A DNA stretch of 64,000 bases. It comes from Bradyrhizobium arachidis (GTDB lineage Bacteria > Pseudomonadota > Alphaproteobacteria > Rhizobiales > Xanthobacteraceae). Each line of letters begins with the position of its first letter. Position 1 is the first letter of the stretch. The position numbers were made by a program, and so were the translations under genes. The DNA is taken from contig NZ_CP030050.1 in assembly GCF_015291705.1 (NCBI RefSeq), forward strand, positions 3,534,001-3,598,000. The letters are read 5' to 3'. The notes under the pieces are model-generated. The model worked only from the letters and a program-made list of their open reading frames with translations. It was not told the DNA's origin and did no database searches. Below, in pieces: positions 1 through 10,128 of the stretch.

Positions 1-1330
1 GCGTCTGTTCTCGCTGTTGCGGATCAAGTCGATCTCCGCGGATCCGGCCTTTGCCGGCGATTGCAAGGCCGCGGCCGAGCATCTCGCCAAGGACATTGCG
101 AGCCTCGGTGTCTCAACCGAAGTGAGGCCGACCGCCGGCCATCCCGCTGTCGTCGGCAAGACCGGAGCGGGCGGCCGGCCGCATGTGATCTTCTACGGTC
201 ATTACGACGTGCAGCCGGTCGACCCGATCGACCTCTGGCACAGCCCGCCGTTCGAGCCCGTCGTCACTAACCATGCCGATGGCCGCAAGATCATCGTCGC
301 GCGCGGCGCCGAGGACGACAAGGGTCAGGTCATGACCTTCGTCGAGGCCTGCCGCGCCTGGAAGAAGGTGACGGGCTCGCTGCCGATCGACATCACCTTC
401 CTGATCGAAGGCGAGGAGGAGGTCGGCTCGAAGAACTTCGTGCCGTTCGTCGAGGCCAACAAGGACGAGTTCAAGGCTGATTACGTGCTGGTCTGCGACA
501 CCGGCATGTGGGATCCGGAAACGCCGGCGATCACGACGGCGCTGCGCGGCCTGCTCTATGAAGAGGTGAAGATCACCGCGGCCAATCGCGATCTGCATTC
601 CGGCGTGTTTGGCGGCACGGCGATGAACCCGATCCGGGTGTTGACCAAAATCCTCGGCGGCCTGTTCGACGACGACAACCGCATCACCATTCCCGGCTTC
701 TATGACGGCGTGAAGGATACGCCGCCGGAGGTCTTGGAGCAGTGGAAGAAGCTCAACTTCACCCCGGAGTCGTTCCTCAAGCCGGTCGGCCTGTCGCTCC
801 CCGCTGGTGAGAAGGGGCGGCTGATGGTCGAGCAGGCTTCCACGCGTCCGACCTGCGACGTCAACGGCATCTGGGGCGGCTATATCGGCGAGGGCTCCAA
901 GACGGTGATCCCGTCGCATGCCTCGGCCAAGGTCTCGTTCCGGCTGGTCCAGGGGCAGGATCCCCAGAAGATCCGCAAGGCGTTCCGCGATTACGTGACG
1001 GCGCGGATTCCGGGCGACTGCAAGGTCGAGTTCGGCGACCATTCCGCCGCGCCCGCCGTGGCGCTCGACTGGAACATGAAGCCGCTCGCCGCGGCCAGCA
1101 AGGCGCTGGCGGAGGAATGGGGCAAGGAGACCGTGCTGATGGGCTCGGGCGCTTCGATCCCGATCGTCGCCGACTTCAAGCGCACCCTTGGCCTCGATTC
1201 GCTGCTGGTCGGCTTCGGCCTCGACGACGACAACATCCACTCGCCGAACGAAAAGTACGACCTCCGCAGCTTCCAGAAGGGCATCCGCTCCTGGGCCCGC
1301 ATCCTCGCCGCGCTGGCGGAGGTGAAATAA
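1..1330 (+). CDS. M20-family metallopeptidase (dipeptidase-like), 5' end missing
   Basis: The open frame enters from before the window (first full codon at base 2) and ends at TAA 1328-1330, so the true start lies upstream. The visible part keeps the dinuclear zinc site of M20 peptidases in order: GHYDVQP, EDDKGQ, the catalytic pair in EGEEEVGS, VCDTGM, and the last histidine in NIHSPNE. The dimerisation-domain motif DLHSG is also present. These families hydrolyse dipeptides or N-acyl amino acids in the cytoplasm. The overall form resembles the carnosinase-like dipeptidase branch, but the substrate cannot be deduced. A TTG at 17 is in frame but is unlikely to be the start, because homologous sequence continues before it. 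Confidence 0.9.
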   Translation, partial: RLFSLLRIKSISADPAFAGDCKAAAEHLAKDIASLGVSTEVRPTAGHPAVVGKTGAGGRPHVIFYGHYDVQPVDPIDLWHSPPFEPVVTNHADGRKIIVARGAEDDKGQVMTFVEACRAWKKVTGSLPIDITFLIEGEEEVGSKNFVPFVEANKDEFKADYVLVCDTGMWDPETPAITTALRGLLYEEVKITAANRDLHSGVFGGTAMNPIRVLTKILGGLFDDDNRITIPGFYDGVKDTPPEVLEQWKKLNFTPESFLKPVGLSLPAGEKGRLMVEQASTRPTCDVNGIWGGYIGEGSKTVIPSHASAKVSFRLVQGQDPQKIRKAFRDYVTARIPGDCKVEFGDHSAAPAVALDWNMKPLAAASKALAEEWGKETVLMGSGASIPIVADFKRTLGLDSLLVGFGLDDDNIHSPNEKYDLRSFQKGIRSWARILAALAEVK

Positions 1331-1341
1331 GACGAGGTGCC

Positions 1342-1436
1342 GTAGGGTGGGCAAAGGCGCAACGCGCCGTGCCCACCATCGCTCAGTGATTACCAAAGGA
1401 GAAGACGTGGGCACGCTTCGCTTTGCCCACCCTACG
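1342..1436. repeat. Palindromic intergenic repeat, family 1, copy 1
   Basis: The left arm (1342-1377) begins GTAGGGTGGGCAAAG and ends GTGCCCACC. The right arm (1407-1435) is its inverted counterpart, GTGGGCACG to CCCACCCTAC. Each arm is itself a hairpin and the two are separated by about 30 bases of unrelated sequence. A second element of the same design lies at 6047-6136. It is a non-coding repeat that could fold in RNA on either strand. Confidence 0.8.
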
Positions 1437-1448
1437 AGACTGCGTCTC

Positions 1449-1579
1449 CCGTCATCCTGAGGTGCGAGTGGCGCGATGCTCTAGCATCGCGCCGGGAGCC
1501 TCGAAGGATGCACGGCCCCGATGCAGCCGGGCGTCGCCCTTCGAGGCTCGCCGAAGAGGCGAACACCTCAGGGTGACGG
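1449..1579. repeat. Palindromic intergenic repeat, family 2
   Basis: The element is bounded by 16-base inverted ends, CCGTCATCCTGAGGTG at 1449-1464 and CACCTCAGGGTGACGG at 1564-1579, which differ at one position. Inside is a perfect hairpin with arms GCGCGATGCT (1471-1480) and AGCATCGCGC (1483-1492). No protein is supported here. Its form suggests a miniature palindromic element of the type scattered in Bradyrhizobium genomes. Confidence 0.7.
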
Positions 1580-1608
1580 TGATGGTGATTGCGACCGCCA
1601 GCCCGAAT

Positions 1609-1638
1609 AAAAACGCCGCCCGGGATTGGGCGGCGTTT
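1609..1638 (-). terminator. Rho-independent terminator of the aldolase gene
   Basis: Arms AAACGCCGCCC (1611-1621) and GGGCGGCGTTT (1628-1638) form an 11-bp stem with a 6-base loop. Read on the minus strand the stem is followed by a run of five T, about 60 bases after the aldolase stop codon. The plus strand has only a short T run, so the minus direction is preferred. Confidence 0.8.
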
Positions 1639-1695
1639 CATTCCAAAACGTGCAGAGGTCGTTCGAAAGCGATCCTACACCAAATCCCGAAAATC

Positions 1696-2475
1696 TCAAG
1701 ATCGGTAGCCCGGAAGCTCGCGGTCGAGCTTGCGCAGCAGCGGCGGCCAGACGAGGTTGGTCGCGCGCAGCTCGGCGCGGTCGCGGTTCGACAGCAATTC
1801 GGTGTTCTTCTCGATTGCGATCTCCTCAACCGGATAGACCGGCGTGCCGAGCGCGCGGGTGCGCACCTGCATCGAGCAGGCGCGCTCGAGGTGATACATG
1901 CGCTCGAAGGCGGAAGCGACCGAGCGGCCGACCGTCAGCGTGCCGTGGTTACGCAGCAGCATGTGGTTGTGGTCGCCGAGGTCCTTCTGGAGCCGCGGCC
2001 GCTCATCGTGATCGAGCGCGATGCCTTCATAGTCGTGATAGGCGAGGTCGTGGGTGACGAGCTGGGCGGTCTGGTTCAGCGGCAAGAGGCCTTCGGCGCT
2101 GCTCGACACCGCGGTGCCATCGAGGGTGTGGAGATGCAGCACGCAGATCGCGTCCTCGCGCACCTCGTGGATCGCCGAATGGATGGTGAAGCCGGCCGGA
2201 TTGATGCTGTATTCGCTCTCGGTGAGCTGGTTGCCGTGCAGGTCGACCTTGACGAGGCTCGAGGCCGTGATCTCGTCGAACATCAGCCCGTAGGGGTTGA
2301 TCAGGAAGTGATGGTCGGGGCCGGGCACGCGTGCGGAGATGTGGGTGTCGACCAGATCGTCCCAGCCGTACAGCGCAACGAGGCGATAGCAGGCGGCGAG
2401 ATTGACCCGTTGCTGCCACTCGGCCTCCGTCATGTTCGACGGCACTTCCTTCAGGCGCGCTTCCGCTGGTGACAT
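1696..2475 (-). CDS. Class II aldolase/adducin family protein
   Basis: This 259-residue protein has the single-domain class II aldolase fold used by zinc-dependent fuculose- and ribulose-phosphate aldolases and by many aldolases and decarboxylases of unknown substrate. The zinc ligands are visible as the His pair in LHLHTLDG and the His in RNHGTLTVG, with a further His in MYHLERAC. The start at 2475 is chosen because GGAGAG lies six bases before it; ATGs at 2481 and 2493 would place that site against or inside the gene. A terminator follows at 1609-1638. The next gene upstream is about 130 bases away, so it is probably transcribed alone. The substrate is unknown. Confidence 0.88.
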   Translation of the reverse strand: MSPAEARLKEVPSNMTEAEWQQRVNLAACYRLVALYGWDDLVDTHISARVPGPDHHFLINPYGLMFDEITASSLVKVDLHGNQLTESEYSINPAGFTIHSAIHEVREDAICVLHLHTLDGTAVSSSAEGLLPLNQTAQLVTHDLAYHDYEGIALDHDERPRLQKDLGDHNHMLLRNHGTLTVGRSVASAFERMYHLERACSMQVRTRALGTPVYPVEEIAIEKNTELLSNRDRAELRATNLVWPPLLRKLDRELPGYRS

Positions 2476-2603
2476 GGTCATCTCTCCGAACATCGTTGTT
2501 GCGGGGAGGGAGCGTAGTCTTGGTCTGGAGCGGCGGCAAGGCGCGCCAGGAGCGCGGCAGTTCAGCGTCGCCCGCATGGAGCGGGCTGCGCTGGAGAAAA
2601 CTA

Positions 2604-4253
2604 TTACGGCGCCGGGACCGACAGCAGGCTGGAAATACTGCGGCCGCGGATGTCGTAGACGCGGGCGAACACGACGTCGTCGCGCTTGATCTCGACCATC
2701 ACGGGCGCGGTGAGGCCCTTGCAGTAGAACTCGCCGAGCGTCATGGCGAAATCGGCCGCGTTGGAATCCCAGCCGATGGTGAAGTCGGGGCCGAGCGCGA
2801 CCTGCGCCGGGCGCTGCGGACCGCACACCGCCACCTTCCATTTGCGATTGACCGGCGGCACTTCCTGGCGCTCGACCAGCTGCTCGCGCAGCTCGTCGGA
2901 GGCCTGCTTCAGCGCAAGGCCCCAATAGTCCAGCATGAAGCGGTCGTCGGCGCCGCGCACGGTGCCGGCGATGTGGTTGAAGTGCGTGTATTGATAGGGA
3001 TGCAACCGGATCATCTCGGCAAGCGAGAGCGCAAGGCCGAAGCAGAAGGTCGCGAGCACGACCGGCTGCCAGGTGCGGTGGTTGGCGCGCAGACGCTCCA
3101 TGGCCCAGGCGAAAGCGATGCCGCCGAGCACCGCCATCGGCGGGATCACGAAGACGAAATGGCGGATGCCGTTGTACAGCGCCGGCCGCTTCACCATCGC
3201 GATCGCGAGCGGCAGCGTCGCAGCCAGCGTCAGCATCAACAGGATGGTCTTGCGGCGGGCCGGGACCCCGCGGCGCGGCAGCAGCGCGAAGGTGCTGATC
3301 ACGGCCCCGCCCATCAGCACCAGCATCACCTCGGGCAGCTGCAGCGCGAACAGCGTCGGCAGATAGGACCAGGGCATGTCGGGCACGGACACGATCGCGC
3401 CGTCGAACATCTCCTTCCAGGGCTTCTCGAAGAAGTGCGAGAAGTAGGTCAGCGCCTCGAAGGGATTGCCGGGCTCCATGATCGACCACGGCCAGATCAG
3501 GCCCATCACGAGATAGCCGAACACGAGGCCGGGCAGCAGCACGTAGACGACGTGGGCGAAGCGGCGGGCTGCCTCGCGGGCGCCTTCGCTGCGCAGCTCC
3601 TCCAGGAACAGCGGCATGAAGCCGACCATGGCGTAGACCAGCGCAAGCCCGCCGAGGACGCGGCAGCCGAGCGAAAGGCCGGCCCCCAAGCCGACGATCA
3701 GGATCGTGCGCGGCGATGGCTGCGGATATTCCTCCGCGAGCCGGACGAGGCCGAGCATCAGGATGATCATGGCCACCGCGAAAGGCGCATCCTTCGGGTT
3801 CATGAACATGTGGCCGTAGAAGATTGGGCACAGCGCGAGCAGCAAGAGTGAGGCAAGGCCTGCAAGAGGCCCGCCGATGCGGCGGCCGAGCCGCCACGTC
3901 ACCGCAAGCCCGATCACGCCGACGACCGCGCCGACCAGGCGTCGGGTCTCGAACAGCTCGAGCGGAATGACCTTGTGAAGAAGGGCCGCGACCATGTCGA
4001 AGCCGCCGCCATACATATAGAGGTTGGCAAAGGAGAGCGCCGCGGTGTCCTTGAAGCCGGAACCGTACATGCGCAGCAGCAGATCGGCATATTCAGCGTG
4101 GGTGTAGTCGTCCCAGCCGAGCCCGTAGTCGCGGAAAGTCAAACCTGCGATGACGGCGACCGCGGTTAGCACCAGCATGGCGAGATCGTCGCAAGTCCGT
4201 TCGACCGAGCGCCGCTGAGGCGTGTCGATCGCCGAAGTCGTGATGGATGTCAT
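2604..4253 (-). CDS. GT-C type membrane glycosyltransferase (ArnT/PMT, family 39-like)
   Basis: The 549-residue protein has many hydrophobic segments from about residue 24 onward. After the first segment comes an acidic motif, GLGWDDYTH (Asp48-Asp49), which fits the catalytic first-loop Asp of lipid-phosphate-sugar-dependent GT-C enzymes. The second half alternates membrane spans and ends in a roughly 90-residue soluble tail. Such enzymes use a polyprenyl-phosphate sugar to modify lipids, polysaccharides or proteins at the periplasmic face of the inner membrane. No sugar-pathway genes flank it, so the acceptor is unknown. The function is inferred from topology and the acidic motif. Confidence 0.75.
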   Translation of the reverse strand: MTSITTSAIDTPQRRSVERTCDDLAMLVLTAVAVIAGLTFRDYGLGWDDYTHAEYADLLLRMYGSGFKDTAALSFANLYMYGGGFDMVAALLHKVIPLELFETRRLVGAVVGVIGLAVTWRLGRRIGGPLAGLASLLLLALCPIFYGHMFMNPKDAPFAVAMIILMLGLVRLAEEYPQPSPRTILIVGLGAGLSLGCRVLGGLALVYAMVGFMPLFLEELRSEGAREAARRFAHVVYVLLPGLVFGYLVMGLIWPWSIMEPGNPFEALTYFSHFFEKPWKEMFDGAIVSVPDMPWSYLPTLFALQLPEVMLVLMGGAVISTFALLPRRGVPARRKTILLMLTLAATLPLAIAMVKRPALYNGIRHFVFVIPPMAVLGGIAFAWAMERLRANHRTWQPVVLATFCFGLALSLAEMIRLHPYQYTHFNHIAGTVRGADDRFMLDYWGLALKQASDELREQLVERQEVPPVNRKWKVAVCGPQRPAQVALGPDFTIGWDSNAADFAMTLGEFYCKGLTAPVMVEIKRDDVVFARVYDIRGRSISSLLSVPAP

Positions 4254-4564
4254 GGCTATTGGTGACCCGGAATCCCCTCTCGGCCCTGCTGGTGCGCGCG
4301 GGCCTGCTCCCCGGACTCCGTATAGCGCAGTTCCATTACCAAGTAATTGGGCATTATGGCTAAATTCCTGATGCGACGCAGCAAAACCGGAACTTGGAAG
4401 CAGTTTAGCAATAGCGAATCCTAGCTGAAGGGAATGTGAATAAGTCCCTGATTTCCTTCTCTTTAGGAACGCGGCCTACAATTCGCCGTTGGCGTGGAAC
4501 ACCGTATGACGGTATCGTGGCGTAGAGGATGTCGCGTGTGGATGCGCGACCTGGGGTGGGTTCG
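4254..4564. other. Intergenic region between divergent genes
   Basis: This stretch of about 310 bases separates the minus-strand glycosyltransferase from the plus-strand proline-rich gene. It is more AT-rich than its surroundings near 4330-4440 and must hold promoters for both. The only symmetry I noticed is a short palindrome, ACCGT and ACGGT around ATG, at 4501-4513. No gene is convincing. Confidence 0.5.
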
Positions 4565-5452
4565 ATGACCTTGGCATTGTTGATCGCGGGCATCGTCGCC
4601 ATCGTGGCGGGCCTCCTTGCGGTCGCTTTTGGCTTCACCGTCAGGGAATTCAGCCTCGGCAGCACCCTCATAATCTCCGGAACCATCGGCGTCTGCTCCG
4701 GAATGCTACTGGTCGGCCTGCATTTCGTGGTGCTCGAGCTGAGGGGTATCGCCCGCCGGCTGGCCGGATCGGCGGCGCCGTCCGAGGTTCGCGTCAGGCC
4801 CGTGCTGCCGGGCCTTGCGATGCCGGGTGCGCCTGCGCCCGAGCCGGCGCTTGCTCCCGCGGCAAGGACCGACTCGGCGCCGCCGGCTGCAAGCCCGCCG
4901 CCCTGGCAGAGCGAAGCCGCCGCCCGCGAACGTCCACGCGTCGAGCCGCCACCGCCGGAGCCGGACGCTCCACCCGCAGTTCCCGAAGCGCCGCGCCGGC
5001 GCAATCTGTTGTTCGCCTCGACCTCGCGCAAGGAGCGCGAGCGCGCGGAGGCGAAGACCGCCGATGGCGCGCCGCCGCAGCCGCCTGGAGCGCCCACGGA
5101 GGCCCAGGAGATGCCGCCCGCAAGCTTCGACGACGCCTGGCCGAAGCCGGACCGTGGACGGCCGCAGGAGCCTCCGGCCGCCCCGCGCCGGCCACCGCCA
5201 GCGCGCTCGCCATCGACCTTAGCCGAAGCTGCTCCGTTGCCACCTCCGCCGCTGTCACCACCGCCGCCCGCACCGGAACCGGAGCCACCGGCCGCCGAGC
5301 AGGCGCCCGTGACGGTGCTGAAATCCGGCGTCGTCGACGGCATGGCCTATTCGCTCTATTCCGACGGCTCGATCGAAGCGCAGATGCCGGAGGGCATGAT
5401 GCGCTTTGCCTCGATCGACGAGCTGCGTGCCCATCTCGACCAGCGCAGCTGA
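4565..5452 (+). CDS. Membrane-anchored proline-rich protein of unknown function
   Basis: The 295-residue protein has two hydrophobic segments near its N terminus (about residues 2-25 and 35-60). A long linker follows, rich in Pro, Ala, Glu and Arg (about 70-240), then a compact C-terminal part of about 50 residues (from VLKSGVVDG) that looks folded. I do not recognise a named domain. The start at 4565 is preferred because a GGGGTGGG stretch precedes it; an in-frame ATG at 4529 would add 12 residues. The architecture suggests an inner-membrane anchor holding a small domain at the end of a flexible spacer. No operon partner is evident. Confidence 0.7.
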   Translation: MTLALLIAGIVAIVAGLLAVAFGFTVREFSLGSTLIISGTIGVCSGMLLVGLHFVVLELRGIARRLAGSAAPSEVRVRPVLPGLAMPGAPAPEPALAPAARTDSAPPAASPPPWQSEAAARERPRVEPPPPEPDAPPAVPEAPRRRNLLFASTSRKERERAEAKTADGAPPQPPGAPTEAQEMPPASFDDAWPKPDRGRPQEPPAAPRRPPPARSPSTLAEAAPLPPPPLSPPPPAPEPEPPAAEQAPVTVLKSGVVDGMAYSLYSDGSIEAQMPEGMMRFASIDELRAHLDQRS

Positions 5453-5549
5453 GGCGCCGTCGCCGCTCAAGTAAAGCCTTACCGTTCTGGTCACGTCCTC
5501 AGTAATCAGCCCATATTCATCGGGCGTCTTATTTCAGCCGAACGTATTG

Positions 5550-5578
5550 TTGACACGGAATACTTTGGTAGCGTCTTT
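5550..5578 (+). promoter_or_regulatory. Candidate promoter of mucR
   Basis: A perfect TTGACA (5550-5555) is followed after 17 bases by GTCTTT (5573-5578), a poor -10 element. The start codon lies 35 bases further on. The weak -10 is compatible with a regulated promoter. MucR/Ros proteins commonly bind AT-rich DNA at their own promoters, and the T-rich sequence around 5525-5570 would suit that; this is inference. Confidence 0.4.
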
Positions 5579-5612
5579 GCGCAGAGACGCGATTTAGGGA
5601 AAGGTCGAGGCC

Positions 5613-6029
5613 ATGTCGGATGCCGGGACCAAGAATTTCATCGAGCTGACGGCGAGCATCGTGTCGGCCTATGTCGGCAACAATCCGACGCCGGCTGCCG
5701 AGATTCCGAACCTGATCAGCCAGGTGCACGGCGCCTTGGTGCGGGTCTCGTCAGGCCGCGCCGAGTCGGTGCCGCTCGAGCCGGCAAAGCCTGCCGTGTC
5801 GCTCAAGAAGTCGATCGCGCCGGACTATCTGGTGTGCCTCGAAGACGGCAAGCGCTTCAAGTCGCTCAAGCGCCATCTGCGCACCCAGTACAACATGACG
5901 CCGGAGCAGTACCGCGAGAAATGGGGCCTGCCCGCCGACTATCCCATGGTCGCCCCGAACTACGCGGTGGCGCGCTCGCAACTGGCCAAGCAGATGGGCC
6001 TGGGACAGCAGCAGCGGAAGCGGAAGTAG
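5613..6029 (+). CDS. mucR: MucR/Ros-family transcriptional regulator with degenerate zinc site
   Basis: The 138-residue protein matches the Ros/MucR family of small DNA-binding repressors and nucleoid-like proteins that control exopolysaccharide, motility and symbiosis or virulence genes in Rhizobiales. The N-terminal part (about 1-45) is the oligomerisation region. The zinc-finger-like part spans about 70-115, with KRHL followed by the family signature MTPEQYREKWGL. At the four Ros zinc positions it has Cys75, Asp78, His88 and Gln92/Tyr93, so the last histidine ligand is missing. The fold may therefore be held without zinc, as described for some Mesorhizobium homologues. It is a single gene with its own promoter. 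Confidence 0.9.
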   Translation: MSDAGTKNFIELTASIVSAYVGNNPTPAAEIPNLISQVHGALVRVSSGRAESVPLEPAKPAVSLKKSIAPDYLVCLEDGKRFKSLKRHLRTQYNMTPEQYREKWGLPADYPMVAPNYAVARSQLAKQMGLGQQQRKRK

Positions 6030-6046
6030 CGCCAGCCTCGAATCTC

Positions 6047-6136
6047 GTAGGGTGGGCAAAGGCGCGAAGCGCCGTGCCCACGACCTGTCTCCAACAGCAA
6101 AAATGGTGGGCACGCTTCGCTTTGCCCACCCTACGG
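6047..6136. repeat. Palindromic intergenic repeat, family 1, copy 2
   Basis: It has the same design as the element at 1342-1436. The left arm from 6047 reads GTAGGGTGGGCAAAGGCGC and is followed by an inverted right arm ending GCCCACCCTAC at 6135. It fills the gap between the convergent mucR and sufE genes. On the minus strand the right arm forms a hairpin (GTGGGCA and TGCCCAC) followed by CATTTTT, so it could also terminate sufE transcription. Confidence 0.8.
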
Positions 6137-6150
6137 GACTACGGCACCTT

Positions 6151-6579
6151 CTACGACGCTTCCGCCAGCGCCTCTTTCGCGTCGGTCTTGATGCGCTCGA
6201 CCATCGAGCGGAGGCCGTTGGAGCGCTGCGGCGTCAGATGATCGCGGAAGCCGAACTCGTTGAACACGGCGATCGCGTCGGTATCGAGGATCTGCTGCGG
6301 CGTGCGGCCCGAGTACAGCGCGAGCACGATCGCGACCAGGCCGCGCACGATATGCGCATCGCTGTCGCCGCGATATTTCAGGACCGGCGCGCCACCATCG
6401 CGTTCGACCAGCTTCTGGAGCCAGACCTGGCTGACGCAGCCGTTCACCTTGTTCGCGGCGGAGTGCTCGGCCTCCGGCATCGGTTCCAGGGTGCGACCGA
6501 GCTCGATGACGTACCGGTAGCGGTCGTCCCACTCGTCCAGAAGCTCGAAATTGTCCCTGATTTCGTCGATCGTCGTCAT
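6151..6579 (-). CDS. sufE: SufE family sulfur acceptor for Fe-S cluster assembly
   Basis: The 142-residue protein is of standard SufE length. Cys48 in NGCVSQVWL is the residue that accepts persulfide sulfur from a SufS-type cysteine desulfurase and passes it to the SufBCD scaffold. The motif RSNGLRSMVERI near the C terminus is typical of the family. The start at 6579 (MTTIDE) matches the usual N terminus; an upstream in-frame start would add 32 residues without family similarity. No other suf gene is in the window, so this is a stand-alone copy, as is common in rhizobia. Confidence 0.93.
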   Translation of the reverse strand: MTTIDEIRDNFELLDEWDDRYRYVIELGRTLEPMPEAEHSAANKVNGCVSQVWLQKLVERDGGAPVLKYRGDSDAHIVRGLVAIVLALYSGRTPQQILDTDAIAVFNEFGFRDHLTPQRSNGLRSMVERIKTDAKEALAEAS

Positions 6580-6647
6580 ATCGGCCCACAGTTCCTGTTC
6601 GAGCCAATATAGGGACGCGAAGAGCCGAAATCGATAGGGTTTGGGGC

Positions 6648-7088
6648 CTAATTCGCCGCCTGAGGTCCGCGCCATTCCAGCGCGAGGTCGTCCTGGGTCA
6701 GGGTGTCGCGCGGCGCCTCGCTCGTCGCCGTCTCGCCTTCGCCGGCCAGTGCGATCGAGCCGGTGTGGTCCGGCGCCTTCTTGTTGTCGCTCTTGCCATC
6801 GTTCTTGTCGTTGGTGATCTGCTCTTTCTTGTCGTTGATGATCTGGTAGATCTTCTTCGCGCCATCCTGGGCGCGCTGGCCGATGATGGTCGCGGCCTGT
6901 CCGCCGACCTCGCAGGCCGCCGGCTGGCGCTTGCAGAACTGGCTCATGTCGGACACGGCCGCGGTCGCAGCCTGCACCGCATCGGCGGCGCCGATCTGCG
7001 GCAGCTTCTCCGATTCGGGCGTCTTGTCCCGCGGCAGCAGCACGAGCACGAGCCCGAGCCAGAATGTGATGCGGAGCAGAAAGCGCAT
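6648..7088 (-). CDS. DUF5330 domain protein, membrane-anchored
   Basis: The 146-residue protein starts MRFLLRITFWLGLVLVLLP, a single N-terminal membrane segment or uncleaved signal. A short periplasmic region follows with two cysteines (FCKRQPAAC) that could form a disulfide, then a Lys/Asp-rich low-complexity tail. This arrangement matches the DUF5330 family of Rhizobiales, whose function is unknown. The next gene on this strand, sufE, begins 69 bases downstream. The 387-base region before it is shared with the divergent histidine kinase. Confidence 0.7.
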   Translation of the reverse strand: MRFLLRITFWLGLVLVLLPRDKTPESEKLPQIGAADAVQAATAAVSDMSQFCKRQPAACEVGGQAATIIGQRAQDGAKKIYQIINDKKEQITNDKNDGKSDNKKAPDHTGSIALAGEGETATSEAPRDTLTQDDLALEWRGPQAAN

Positions 7089-7475
7089 CTGATCGACCTG
7101 TATGTTAGATCCCGCCGCGGCGATGTCCGCGGGCTTGCGACCTAGCAACTCTCGATAAATCGCAAGTGATTGCTTCGAGCTTAATTCGCGGAAAATTGAC
7201 GCAAAAAACTTCGTAAGGCCCCGGCCTCGTGAATTTCCGATTGATGCCGGGACGCAAGCGATCTTGCGGGCTGCCGCATCCACCATTTCGAAACCATGAG
7301 CGGGACGATGAAACCCTGTGTTCACCATTCCCACTGAAGACGTCGTCAAATCGTCTAAAACGCCGCGCGTTGAGATCATGTCCGGCCGCGCGCGGCGCTG
7401 CCTTAGCACTCGTTTAAGGTCGCTCTGACACGGTGGCTCAACGACAAGGAGGCGTTCCGGCGCGTCTTTTGACGA
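7089..7475. other. Divergent intergenic region with promoters
   Basis: The region separates DUF5330 (minus) from the PAS kinase (plus). It contains an AT-rich patch at about 7150-7215 nearer the minus gene and a CtrA-like site at 7403-7417 nearer the kinase. An AGGAGG (7447-7452) lies 24 bases before the annotated GTG start, too far for normal use. I see no credible small gene. Confidence 0.5.
7403..7417 (+). promoter_or_regulatory. CtrA-like binding site upstream of the histidine kinase
   Basis: TTAG, seven bases, then TTAA (7403-7406 and 7414-7417) differs by one base from the CtrA consensus TTAA-N7-TTAA. It lies about 60 bases before the kinase start, where a regulator could act. CtrA control is inferred only from the motif. 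Confidence 0.35.
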
Positions 7476-9345
<1,870 letters not shown>

Positions 9346-9353
<8 letters not shown>

Positions 9354-10056
9354 GAAGCCAGCCAAGGACGAAGCCGCTCCGCGCCGCCGTGGCGCCAAGG
9401 CTGCGGTCATCGACGTCGAGACCGAGCGCAACCTCGTGATGCGCGTGCTGCTGCACAGCCCGAAGGACACGCTGGCCGGTCTCGTTGCCATCGCCGCCAT
9501 CGCCGCGATCGTCGCCAATGCGCTGTTCCTGCAGACCGGCCGGCATCCGGCGCCGATGTTCGGCACCGTGATCAATCTTCCCGTGCCCTCGTCGGTGCCG
9601 TTGTCGAACCCGTTGCCGCGTCCGCGTCCCGTCGGCGCCGACACCTCGCCGCTCGAACCGAAGGCGACGGAGTTCCGCGTCGAGCCCAAGCCTGCTGAGA
9701 GGGCTACCGAGCGCACGCCGGAGAAGCCGGTCGAGGCAACCGCATCGACCTCGCGCGCGGGCAACGATCCCATGACCAATCTGGTCAAGGCGACGGCCGC
9801 GACGCCGCCGTCCGCGATGCGGCCGCCGGCGCCGATCCCGCTGCCGCAGAGCCCGGCCGCGCGGCGCATCGCCGGCGTGCAGCGTGCGCTGTCCGAATAC
9901 GGCTACGGCAATCTGAAGATCACAGGCACGATCGGTGGCGAGACACAGTCCGCGATCCAGAAGTTCGAGCGCGAGCACAAGATGCCCGTCACCGGCCAGG
10001 TGTCGGATCGCCTGCTGCGCGAGCTCGCCGCCGTGATCGGCCATCCCGTCGAATAA
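9346..10056 (+). CDS. Membrane-anchored peptidoglycan-binding domain protein
   Basis: The 236-residue protein starts at GTG 9346, eight bases inside the end of the kinase gene, so the two are probably translationally coupled. A Lys/Arg-rich cytoplasmic N terminus precedes a membrane segment at about residues 42-60. Then comes a Pro-rich linker and a C-terminal PG_binding_1 type domain (about 170-230), with the pattern VQRALSEYGYG and TQSAIQKFEREHKMPVTG. It probably contacts cell-wall peptidoglycan from the inner membrane. Coupling to the sensor kinase suggests a shared envelope-sensing or polar role; this is inference. Confidence 0.8.
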
Positions 10057-10128
10057 TCGTCTGGGTTGCGCGTATCCCCGCTTCCGACGGCCCTCGCTGC
10101 CTCTGCGCGGACGGACACTTCATCACAA

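Noticed and set aside
113..1414. Minus-strand frame of 433 codons opposite the M20 peptidase
   Set aside because: It is an antisense shadow in GC-rich sequence: rich in Arg, Asp, His and Leu with no domain, while the plus strand carries intact zinc-site motifs.
1342..1579. CRISPR array
   Set aside because: The repeats are paired palindromes and are not direct repeats with regular spacers, and no cas gene is present anywhere in the window.
2494..3897. Long minus-strand extension of the aldolase frame through the glycosyltransferase region
   Set aside because: The sequence before the aldolase start is Arg/Pro-rich shadow in another frame of the glycosyltransferase gene, and a ribosome-binding site marks the real start at 2475.
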